Positions 1-5,696 of a stretch of 8,216 nucleotides of DNA are shown here, in pieces; position 1 is the first letter of the stretch; each line of letters opens with the position of its first letter. The stretch is from contig JAISNS010000314.1 of NCBI GenBank assembly GCA_031276105.1, positions 1 to 8,216 of the forward strand. The letters run 5' to 3'. The notes under the pieces are model-generated. The model saw nothing but the letters and a program-made list of their open reading frames with translations. It did no database searches and had not been told where the DNA came from. This DNA is from Dysgonamonadaceae bacterium. GTDB lineage: Bacteria > Bacteroidota > Bacteroidia > Bacteroidales > Azobacteroidaceae. A program made the translations under genes and the position numbers.

Positions 1-617
1 TCAAAGCCTCCGCTCAACGGAATCGCTACCGGACGACCGGCCAGCGCTTCGATCATCCGTCGTCCGACCTGCTCCAATACCTGCTTGAGATTTTCCTTCA
101 ATTCTTCGCGTGTTTGGGTAAAAAACGTATCCGTCAGAAATTCCGTATGAAACGCTTTTGTCGGCACACCGTTTTCATACCGGATACTTTCGCCGGCAAC
201 GAGTTGAAACACTCCTTTCCACAGGGTTTTACCTCCGGGAACAAAACCGGAATAGGTAAAGATCACCGCATTGTCTTCTTCCAAAACGAGTGGAATATGA
301 TCCGTTTGCAATTGTTCCGGATCGTCGGTGATGACGAATAAATCTTTTTGTTGGTAATAGAACAGCGGAAATGCCCGCGTGGCGTCGATGGTTGCCCAAA
401 GACTGTTTTCCCGTTTGACAACCACGGCAAACAGCCCGTTGGCATCTTGAATCTTGGCTTGGAAATCGGCGAATGACGGAACGGCAGAAAAGTAATCCGC
501 CAACTCTTTCCCTCTCAACAGGCGGTTGTCCGAAGTAAAGAGGTATCCTTTAACAAATATCCCGTTTTCGGAGAACCATTTATATCCTTTATTATAAAAC
601 AATCTGACATTGATCAT
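1..617 (-). CDS. Asparagine-synthetase-like amidotransferase, C-terminus beyond window (partial)
   Basis: The 205 visible residues are an N-terminal class II glutamine-amidotransferase-like domain followed by the start of an asparagine-synthetase ATP-pyrophosphatase domain. The fold is recognised from the segment around 76-98 (IDATRAFPLFYY, then FVITDDP), which matches the D..G..PLYY..../SSE region of the family, from G124..G129-TLWKG..QL..GE (124-143), and from L-SGGF at 201-205, the first part of the PP-loop SGGxDS that adenylates a carboxylate substrate. Residue 2 is Ile, so the catalytic Cys2 of true glutaminases is missing. The enzyme either takes ammonia or an amine directly, or gets nitrogen from a partner. 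The ATG at 617 is chosen because it lies about 27 nt from a good -7 box and the family pattern begins soon after. The gene diverges from a flippase operon, so a role in amidating a sugar acid or another exported product is plausible. Other family branches (lasso-peptide cyclases, beta-lactam synthetases) also lose Cys2 and cannot be excluded. Confidence 0.8.
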   Translation of the reverse strand, partial: MINVRLFYNKGYKWFSENGIFVKGYLFTSDNRLLRGKELADYFSAVPSFADFQAKIQDANGLFAVVVKRENSLWATIDATRAFPLFYYQQKDLFVITDDPEQLQTDHIPLVLEEDNAVIFTYSGFVPGGKTLWKGVFQLVAGESIRYENGVPTKAFHTEFLTDTFFTQTREELKENLKQVLEQVGRRMIEALAGRPVAIPLSGGF

Positions 618-643
618 AGCCTTTGATACTTGTATTAAGAGAG

Positions 644-651
644 CAAAGATA
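644..651 (-). promoter_or_regulatory. Bacteroidota -7 box for the asparagine-synthetase-like gene
   Basis: On the minus strand this reads TATCTTTG followed by C, an exact match to TAnnTTTG. Transcription would start roughly 7 nt downstream, giving a leader of about 20 nt before the ATG at 617. I see no good -33 TTTG at the usual spacing. Confidence 0.6.
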
Positions 652-673
652 TGACTTATTTTGATGTTTTTAG

Positions 674-681
674 TATCTTTG
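674..681 (+). promoter_or_regulatory. Bacteroidota -7 box for the flippase operon
   Basis: TATCTTTG followed by C exactly matches TAnnTTTG. A start about 7 nt downstream leaves a leader of about 20 nt before the ATG at 709. The expected -33 position overlaps the opposing minus-strand -7 box and shows no TTTG. The box mirrors the one at 644-651. Confidence 0.6.
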
Positions 682-708
682 CAAGCGAAATGTTTACACG
701 ACAACTAA

Positions 709-2232
709 ATGGAAGAAAACAGCAGGCGAATAACAAATAACACGCTGTTGTTGTATGTCCGGCTGTTTTTTTCAATGATTATCAGCCTGTATACTTCACG
801 GATAGTACTGGATATTTTAGGAATTGACGATTTCGGCCTCTTTAGTGCAGTGGGAGGCGTTGTGGTGATATTAGGCTTTTTCAACAGTTCGATGCTAACC
901 GCTACTCAACGCTTTCTCAACTATGAGATGGGGCGTGGAAATCAAAAAAAACTGCCCGAAATTTTTTCTACAAGCCTTGCCGGTCATTACCTGGTTGCTT
1001 TGATTATACTTGTACTGTCCGAAACAATCGGATTGTGGTTTGTTTGCGAGCGATTGGTTATTCCGCCCGACCGGTTTCAGGCGGCGCTATGGGTGTATCA
1101 GTTTTCCGTATTCACATTCATTGTCAACCTCTTGTCTTCGCCTTACAATGCGGTAATTATTGCCCATGAAAAGATGGGCAGCTATGCCTGGCTTTCGATG
1201 GCGGACATCACATTCAAATTGATTGTTGCCTACGTGCTGACTTGTATTGACTGGGATAAACTGAAATTATACGGTGTATTACTGTTTCTGTCTGCGCTAA
1301 TTGTCCGGGCAATTTATGTTTTTTATTGCAAAAGAGCTTTTGCGGAATGTTCTCACAAGCAGTTATTAAATAAAGATTTATTGAAGAAGATGTTCGGTTT
1401 CTCCGGTTGGATGGTGTTGGGGACATTTAGCAATGCTTTTAGTTCTCATGGAGTTAGCATTGCAATCAATCTGTTTTTTACTCCGGTTCACAACGCGGCC
1501 AGAGCCATTGCCCAACAGGTCTGCGTTACCATGAGTAACTTTGCAAGTAATTTTATGATGGCGGTTCATCCGCCTATTGTCAAAGCCTATTCGAGAGGCG
1601 ATGAAGTTTACATGTATAAATTGGTCTTTTTTTCTTCCAAGATTTCTTTTTACCTGCTTTATGTCTTATCGTTGCCCCTCATTTTACAAACGGAATATTT
1701 ACTGGATTTGTGGCTGAAAACAGTTCCTGCACATACGGTATTATTTACGCAACTTGCACTCGTGGAAATGTTAATTACTTCATCCTATGCGCCGATAGCA
1801 GCCATATCGCAAGCTTCCGGAAAAATAAAGCGTTACCAATTCATTATTTCCATCGGATTTATGGCGATGTTTCTTTTGACGCTTCTACTCTATTCCCTCG
1901 GATTCCCGGCTGTCGTCACTTACCTGATAGCTATCGGAATCGCATTAGCCGGGTTGATGGCTCGTTTATTGGAATTACGGAAAACCGTCCGGTTTCCGGT
2001 GCGGAAATACCTTGCCGAAGTAACGTTTCGCATCGCGATAACGGCTATCTTATCGTCTATTATTCCGATCATTTATGTCCGACTGGCAGGCAGCCCATCG
2101 TTGCTGCATCTGGTGGTTGTAGCCCTGATGAGTGTTGTTTTCGTAAGCTTATTTTTCTGGTTGTTCGGACTGAATCCCTTTGAAAAGCAGTTGTTATTGA
2201 AAGAAATAAAACAAAAATGTATTAGAAAATGA
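709..2232 (+). CDS. Wzx-like polysaccharide flippase (MOP exporter superfamily)
   Basis: A 507-residue, strongly hydrophobic integral membrane protein that fits the 12-14 helix polysaccharide-transport branch of the MOP superfamily. These proteins flip lipid-linked sugar repeat units across the inner membrane. Hydrophobic stretches are visible at about 12-34, 43-62, 90-112, 125-150, 165-180, 187-206, 310-327, 342-366, 377-396, 400-420, 437-458 and 464-487. Family-like signatures are DFGLFSAVGG (41-50), QRFLNYEMGRGN (67-78, cytoplasmic loop), HNAARAIAQQV (261-271) and the AVHPPIVKAY region (285-294). Length is normal and no frameshift is seen. The ATG at 709 follows a -7 box with a short leader and no Shine-Dalgarno, as usual for the phylum. 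The stop overlaps the next start (ATGA), so the two genes are almost surely co-transcribed and translationally coupled. The transported substrate cannot be told from sequence. Confidence 0.88.
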   Translation: MEENSRRITNNTLLLYVRLFFSMIISLYTSRIVLDILGIDDFGLFSAVGGVVVILGFFNSSMLTATQRFLNYEMGRGNQKKLPEIFSTSLAGHYLVALIILVLSETIGLWFVCERLVIPPDRFQAALWVYQFSVFTFIVNLLSSPYNAVIIAHEKMGSYAWLSMADITFKLIVAYVLTCIDWDKLKLYGVLLFLSALIVRAIYVFYCKRAFAECSHKQLLNKDLLKKMFGFSGWMVLGTFSNAFSSHGVSIAINLFFTPVHNAARAIAQQVCVTMSNFASNFMMAVHPPIVKAYSRGDEVYMYKLVFFSSKISFYLLYVLSLPLILQTEYLLDLWLKTVPAHTVLFTQLALVEMLITSSYAPIAAISQASGKIKRYQFIISIGFMAMFLLTLLLYSLGFPAVVTYLIAIGIALAGLMARLLELRKTVRFPVRKYLAEVTFRIAITAILSSIIPIIYVRLAGSPSLLHLVVVALMSVVFVSLFFWLFGLNPFEKQLLLKEIKQKCIRK

Positions 2233-3392
2233 TTACAATAAAAAAACCGTCTCTCGTTGAAGCAGGTAATAAGGCAAGACTTTGCAATATCATTGATGTG
2301 AATGGGGTTTCACAAGAATTGTGGTTTGAAGTAGAGAAAGAGTATGCGCTTTATCTTTGTTTGGAACGCTCGGATGCTTATGTTATCGGTCTATTGAATT
2401 GGGCTATGAGGCGCGGGGATGATATTCGGTGCGAAGTCCCGATGGGTGAAGAATTGCATTACCAGTTAACGGCTTACTTGATTCCGGCGCTCGCCAAAGC
2501 GAGTAAGAATTTATATCCCATTCATATCTTTGCCCCGTTAGACAAAAATCCTATGCCTAATGCCGGAGCCGTTGGCACTGGACTTTCCTGCGGCGTTGAC
2601 TCGTTTCATGTGCTCATTAACCAGTCGGAAAGCCCCTATTCCTCTTTGAATATAACGCATCTGCTGTACAACAATGTCGGCTCGCACGGCATCGGCAAAC
2701 CGGAGAGTGCGATAAAACACGAACGAATATCCGAAGCGTGTGCTGCGGAAATGGGTTATAAGCTTATCAAGACCGACACGAACTTTGCCGAACTCTTCCA
2801 GCAGGTTTATCCGCAAGTACATACTTATTCCGACTGTTTTGCCGTTTACATGCTGCAAAAATTATGGGGCGTGTATTTTTATGCTTCATCCGGATTTGAA
2901 TTTAGTGAATTCAGTCTGAAAAATAACGACTGCAAAGATTCGGCTTATTATGATTTGCTTTCGCTCGACTGCTTTTCTACCCGGTCGTTGCGGATTTATT
3001 CCGAAGGGGGAGCTAAATCGCGCTTTGAAAAAACAAAAATGATTATCACTTATCCTCCTGCCCGGAAATACTTGAATGTATGCTGTGCCGAGGGGGAGAA
3101 TTGCGGAAAATGCGAAAAATGTATGCGGACACTCTTGACTTTAGATGCTTTAAATGCCTTGGATAACTTCGCGAAAGTGTTTGATATTGCCTATTATCGT
3201 ACACACCGGAACGATTATTATACATGGCTTTGCGTAAGGAAAATGCAAGGCGACAAGATGCTCAAAGAGAGTTTTGCTATTCTTTTCCGGAAGACAACGT
3301 TTTTCCAATGGGCGCGGACATTCGTTGAAATAACGAAAATATTTTTACGGAAAATCCCCTTTTTGCAGTTTTTGCGAAAAAATACCGATTAG
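2229..3392 (+). CDS. QueC-like PP-loop ATPase with N-terminal extension and C-terminal Cys cluster
   Basis: A 387-residue protein with three visible parts. Residues 1 to about 115 are an extension without a motif I recognise. A PP-loop follows in GLSCGVDSFHVL (118-129), where SCGVDS (120-125) replaces the usual SGGxDS ATP-pyrophosphatase signature. Near the end is a Cys cluster at C285/C286, C292, C295 and C298 in the form CC-x5-C-G-x-C-x2-C-x-R, closely resembling the zinc-binding C-terminus of QueC (7-cyano-7-deazaguanine synthase). QueC adenylates a carboxylate and uses ammonia to build a nitrile. QueC itself is about 220-240 residues with the PP-loop near its N-terminus, so this is a relative rather than the housekeeping enzyme. 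The last 45 or so residues are basic and hydrophobic and may be membrane-associated. It overlaps the flippase gene by 4 bp and lies across a divergent promoter from another PP-loop enzyme, suggesting a shared job in modifying an exported glycan or small molecule. The exact reaction is unknown. Confidence 0.72.
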   Translation: MITIKKPSLVEAGNKARLCNIIDVNGVSQELWFEVEKEYALYLCLERSDAYVIGLLNWAMRRGDDIRCEVPMGEELHYQLTAYLIPALAKASKNLYPIHIFAPLDKNPMPNAGAVGTGLSCGVDSFHVLINQSESPYSSLNITHLLYNNVGSHGIGKPESAIKHERISEACAAEMGYKLIKTDTNFAELFQQVYPQVHTYSDCFAVYMLQKLWGVYFYASSGFEFSEFSLKNNDCKDSAYYDLLSLDCFSTRSLRIYSEGGAKSRFEKTKMIITYPPARKYLNVCCAEGENCGKCEKCMRTLLTLDALNALDNFAKVFDIAYYRTHRNDYYTWLCVRKMQGDKMLKESFAILFRKTTFFQWARTFVEITKIFLRKIPFLQFLRKNTD

Positions 3393-3719
3393 GCTATAAA
3401 AAAATAAGCTATTCGATCAAAGATTTAAAGAAGAAAGGAATTAATACGGGGCAAACGCATTTTAATTTATTAGTATCTAACTCCTCAAATCCTTGTAAAA
3501 AAAGCAGAATATTTAAGCGTTGAAAGAATGAGATTTTTTGTCGTGCACCTTGCAGCGTGTACTTTGCACCTCCGGCTTGTCCGGCTTAGGATTTTCAGAA
3601 AATGATGACTTTGTTGCAATGGGAGTCAATCCGGGATTATTTTTTACTGTCGTTGTATAAAAATTAACTTGCTTTGTAAGCATCTGCATACCACTTCCTC
3701 TCTCTCGATCCGTGTGTGT
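3393..3719. other. Intergenic region without an intact gene
   Basis: I see no convincing coding sequence, tRNA or strong terminator here. Reading frames on both strands are short (about 20-45 codons) and lack family signatures. A TGCA-rich patch (3543-3570) with imperfect repeats of the kind TTGCA/TTGCAC is followed by a short tandem of CCGGCTT (3573-3587). The stretch separates the end of the PP-loop gene from a transposase relic and may be remodelled DNA left by insertion and deletion events. Confidence 0.5.
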
Positions 3720-3721
3720 TG

Positions 3722-3959
3722 ATGTATTCCACTTTTCATATCTATCAACAGCAATCCATGTTCAACAGTAGTTTTTTTCATTACGTAGCTATGTATTCGT
3801 CCCATTCAGCGATACTTACATCCTTTTTTTTTACGGGTAAATCAACGCTTTCACCCCACTTCTTTATAACCGTACCGATGCTTATGCGTAAAAGTCGACC
3901 GATGTAAAGTCTAAACCTTCCAGATACAGTTCCAGAGCCATACGACTAATCTCTATATT
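3722..3959 (-). pseudogene. IS1-family transposase relic, frameshifted and truncated
   Basis: Read on the minus strand, consecutive frames give fragments that line up with one IS1-family transposase. The first is ISRMALELYLEGLDF (about 3950-3906). The second, in another frame, is IGRLLRISIGTV, IKKWGESVDLPVKKK and then AEWDE (about 3901-3800). The third frame gives KNYC, a stop, then TWIAVDRYEKW (about 3773-3728). Intact relatives, as I remember them, run LYLEGLGFRSIGRLL...IKKWGE..DLP...ELDE.HTYVGSKKNYCWIWIAVDR. This implies about 4 nt lost after LEGLDF, an in-frame gap after GTV, a further shift after DE, and a nonsense codon in KNYCW. The N-terminal zinc-finger part, the C-terminal DDE part and the terminal inverted repeats are not recognisable. 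The relic begins right at the mutY stop codon, whose own C-terminus looks intact. Identification rests on remembered family patterns. Confidence 0.62.
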
Positions 3960-5020
3960 CAAAGTTGTGTTTTCATATAATATTCCATTAAGCGGTGTAC
4001 CGGATATTGCTCTATATCCTTCTCTTTAATCCGGATAACCGTGTTGGGTATTTCCGGTTCTTCATTTAAAGAAACTTCGATAAACGTGGCATATAATATC
4101 CGGTGCGAAAGTACATGCTTCCGGTTTTGGACAACAAACCGGAGGGAATCGATATTTTCGGCAGAAATAAATTCCGGGAAAATAGCATTTTTGATTAAAA
4201 CTTCCGGTTCGATTGCTTTTTCCGATTCGATAAGCGGAAATTCGAACAGGTTTTGCCATATTCCTTTATCTTTCCTTATATATAGGTAGGTAAATCCGTT
4301 TCGGCGAATATGAAAATAATATAAATAAAGGTCTTTTGTTTTTGTTTTGTTTTTTTTGACGGGATAGTCGGAAACAACCCGTTTGCCATAAGCCGGGCAA
4401 TTATCGCAAAAAGGACAGTTCATACAATCGGGCGATGAAGGAATGCATTGCAAAGCCCCAAATTCCATGATCGCCTGATTGAATAATCCGGGAGAAACGT
4501 TTCCCATGATTTGCCCGGCCAGGGCTGTGAAATATTTTTTTCCTTTTTGCGTGTCGATGGGTTCATCAATCAGGAACAGGCGCGATAAAAAGCGAAAAAC
4601 ATTTCCATCGACTACCGGATAGGGCAAATCCCATGCAAAAGAAGTAATTGCCGCCGCCGTATATTCACCGATTCCTTTCAGGTTCAATACCGACTCGTAA
4701 TCTTCCGGAAATTTTCCCGCGTATTGATCCCTGACAGTCCGGGCGGCGGCATGAAGATTCCGGGCGCGGGAATAATACCCCAATCCCTGCCAATATTTCA
4801 GGACTTCCTGTTCTTCGGCGTCTGCCAACGTTTTTACATCGGGGAAACGCTCAATAAACCGGATATAATATTCTAAGCCCTGCACGACCCGCGTTTGCTG
4901 AAGAATAATTTCCGAAATCCATATTTTGTACGGATTGTTCGTGCCCCTCCAAGGGAGAGTTCTCTGATTCGATTTGTACCAATCAATTAACTTTTTCGTG
5001 ATAAACTCCGTATTTTCCAT
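3959..5020 (-). CDS. mutY: Adenine DNA glycosylase MutY
   Basis: This base-excision repair enzyme removes adenine mispaired with 8-oxoguanine, preventing G:C to T:A transversions. The 353-residue protein is complete. The HhH-GPD domain carries the catalytic Glu37 in SEIILQQTRV, the helix-hairpin-helix LKGIGEY (114-120) and the catalytic Asp138 in VVDGNVFR. The iron-sulfur loop has Cys192, Cys199, Cys202 and Cys208 (C-x6-C-x2-C-x5-C), the same positions as in Escherichia coli MutY. The Nudix-like C-domain (about 228-353) recognises 8-oxoG. LSH at 304-306 sits where the FSH 8-oxoG sensor of MutY is expected. The ATG at 5020 is supported by the fit of the N-terminus to the family numbering and by a promoter box just upstream. 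The gene diverges from the HU-family gene. An IS1 relic follows its stop codon immediately without disturbing the reading frame. Confidence 0.96.
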   Translation of the reverse strand: MENTEFITKKLIDWYKSNQRTLPWRGTNNPYKIWISEIILQQTRVVQGLEYYIRFIERFPDVKTLADAEEQEVLKYWQGLGYYSRARNLHAAARTVRDQYAGKFPEDYESVLNLKGIGEYTAAAITSFAWDLPYPVVDGNVFRFLSRLFLIDEPIDTQKGKKYFTALAGQIMGNVSPGLFNQAIMEFGALQCIPSSPDCMNCPFCDNCPAYGKRVVSDYPVKKNKTKTKDLYLYYFHIRRNGFTYLYIRKDKGIWQNLFEFPLIESEKAIEPEVLIKNAIFPEFISAENIDSLRFVVQNRKHVLSHRILYATFIEVSLNEEPEIPNTVIRIKEKDIEQYPVHRLMEYYMKTQL

Positions 5021-5030
5021 AATCAGGATG

Positions 5031-5038
5031 CAAAAATA
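5031..5038 (-). promoter_or_regulatory. Bacteroidota -7 box for mutY
   Basis: The minus strand reads TATTTTTG followed by C, an exact TAnnTTTG match. Its end is only 10 nt from the mutY ATG at 5020, so the transcript would start about 3-6 nt before the ATG and be nearly leaderless. No clear -33 element is seen. The box overlaps one arm of the inverted repeat at 5038-5054. Confidence 0.5.
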
Positions 5039-5054
5039 CAGCTAAAATTGCTGT
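5038..5054. repeat. Short inverted repeat ACAGC-N7-GCTGT in the mutY/HU intergenic region
   Basis: The 5-bp arms ACAGC (5038-5042) and GCTGT (5050-5054) flank TAAAATT. Similarity extends outward imperfectly (AATACAGC versus AATAACAGC). It abuts the mutY -7 box, so it could be a small operator. Short arms in AT-rich DNA can also arise by chance. Confidence 0.3.
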
Positions 5055-5113
5055 TATTTCTATTTTTTTTGAAAAATAATTCGCAAAACTTTTTTTATAA
5101 CAAATAATTGCCG

Positions 5114-5121
5114 TATATTTG
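5114..5121 (+). promoter_or_regulatory. Bacteroidota -7 box for the HU-family gene
   Basis: TATATTTG followed by C exactly matches TAnnTTTG. The expected start gives a leader of about 40 nt that is almost pure A/T up to the ATG at 5168, with no Shine-Dalgarno. The -33 zone holds only a T-tract. Confidence 0.62.
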
Positions 5122-5167
5122 CACTTCAAAAAAATTCAATTAATTAATTATTAAATAATTTATAATC

Positions 5168-5458
5168 ATGACAAAAGCAGATATTGTTAGTGCAATTGCT
5201 AAAAGCACGGGTGTTGACAGGGCAAGTGTTCTTGCGTGCGTAGAAGGTTTCATGACGGAAGTAATGAAATCAATGAATAATGGTGATAACGTATATTTAA
5301 GAGGATTCGGTTCATTTGTAGTGAAAAAAAGAGCTGCAAAAGCTGCCCGTCACATTAAAAATGAAACAACCATTATTATTCCCGAACGCTATGTTCCTAC
5401 ATTCAAACCGTCTCAGTACTTTGCGGAAAATTTGAGAAAAGGTTGGGAAGGGAAATAA
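5168..5458 (+). CDS. HU/IHF-family DNA-binding protein
   Basis: A 96-residue histone-like protein that works as a dimer, bending DNA and compacting the nucleoid. The N-terminal helical part (MTKADIVSAIAKSTGV...) is typical of HU. The signature turn GFGSF lies at 46-50 after VYLR. The beta-arm that inserts in the minor groove covers about 54-80, with ARHIKN (60-65), TTIIIPER (67-74) and the closing VPTFKPS (76-82). The proline in IPER (P72) is near the expected tip. Length and motif order are normal. An A/T-rich 5' leader and a good -7 box suggest strong expression. The next gene, a tiny basic protein, starts 37 nt downstream and is probably on the same transcript. Several HU paralogues usually exist in Bacteroidales genomes, so I give no gene symbol. 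Confidence 0.94.
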   Translation: MTKADIVSAIAKSTGVDRASVLACVEGFMTEVMKSMNNGDNVYLRGFGSFVVKKRAAKAARHIKNETTIIIPERYVPTFKPSQYFAENLRKGWEGK

Positions 5459-5495
5459 AGGCAGATTAATTTATTAACAGAAAAATTAAATAACA

Positions 5496-5588
5496 ATGCC
5501 AAGCGGGAAAAAAAGGAAGAGACATAAAATGTCGACTCACAAACGCAAAAAAAGACTCAGGAAGAACAGACATAAAAAGAAAAAATAA
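5496..5588 (+). CDS. 30-residue highly basic protein, COX24/mS38-like or ribosomal-type
   Basis: This very short ORF begins MPSGKKRKRHKMSTHKRKKR. Of 30 residues, 18 are Lys or Arg and 3 are His. It resembles, in composition and in the pattern KRKR-x-KM-x2-HK-x-KKRL-x-K, the AURKAIP1/COX24 C-terminal domain found in mitochondrial ribosomal protein mS38 and in short bacterial proteins. A ribosome-associated role is therefore likely, though this is inferred from motif resemblance only. The ATG has no Shine-Dalgarno but sits in A-rich sequence, as is normal for the phylum. Its position 37 nt after the HU-family gene and before a long hairpin suggests it is the last gene of that transcript. The strongly biased composition and perfect ORF closure argue against chance, but a run of A-rich codons in an AT-rich gap needs comparative proof. 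Confidence 0.75.
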   Translation: MPSGKKRKRHKMSTHKRKKRLRKNRHKKKK

Positions 5589-5607
5589 ATCTCTTCTTCT
5601 TTGATAC

Positions 5608-5659
5608 TTAAACATGGGAGGTTAAATGTGCATTTGCGCTTTTAACCTTTCGTGTTTAG
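5608..5659 (+). terminator. Long hairpin between the basic-protein gene and rng (terminator or regulatory leader)
   Basis: In RNA, 5608-5626 pairs with 5641-5659 as a 19-bp stem with four G-U wobbles. After a U-U mismatch it continues as GUGC/GCGC (5628-5631 with 5636-5639) closing an AUUU tetraloop. The following sequence is T-rich but has no pure T-run. It may end the HU transcript, but it also lies 37 nt before the chosen rng start and overlaps an alternative GTG start at 5652. The left arm contains GGGAGG (5616-5621), an SD-like sequence, which would be masked when folded. Confidence 0.6.
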
Positions 5660-5682
5660 TTCTAAATTATTTATTCATTTAA
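5626..5682 (+). other. Possible 18-codon leader ORF upstream of rng
   Basis: ATG at 5626 follows GGGAGG (5616-5621) by 4 nt and encodes MCICAFNLSCLVLNYLFI before TAA at 5680-5682, ending 14 nt before the rng start. The SD is much better than any other in this window, which is odd in a phylum that rarely uses SD. It overlaps the hairpin at 5608-5659. Chance is a serious alternative. Confidence 0.22.
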
Positions 5683-5696
5683 ATTATAACAACATT

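Noticed and set aside
1710..2183. Long alternative frame (157 codons) inside the flippase gene
   Set aside because: It overlaps a clear membrane-protein gene in another frame and has no recognisable motif.
3393..3420. Possible terminator after the PP-loop gene
   Set aside because: A-rich sequence is present but no inverted repeat of useful length could be paired.
3543..3587. TGCA-rich patch and CCGGCTT tandem pair, considered as a repeat array or recombination site
   Set aside because: Units are imperfect and too few, with no regular spacing. No CRISPR-like or attachment-site structure is seen.
3596..3668. Short plus-strand frame with two ATGs (MMTLLQWESIRDYF...)
   Set aside because: Only 21 codons, no promoter and no recognised family. 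It is probably random or a scrap of a lost gene.
3716..3907. Plus-strand ORF of 63 codons
   Set aside because: It lies antisense to the IS1-family relic, is rich in Phe/Ser/His from T-rich DNA, and shows no family signature.
5146..5160. AATTATT-A-AATAATT palindrome in the HU leader
   Set aside because: It is pure A/T in a low-complexity leader, and chance palindromes are expected there.
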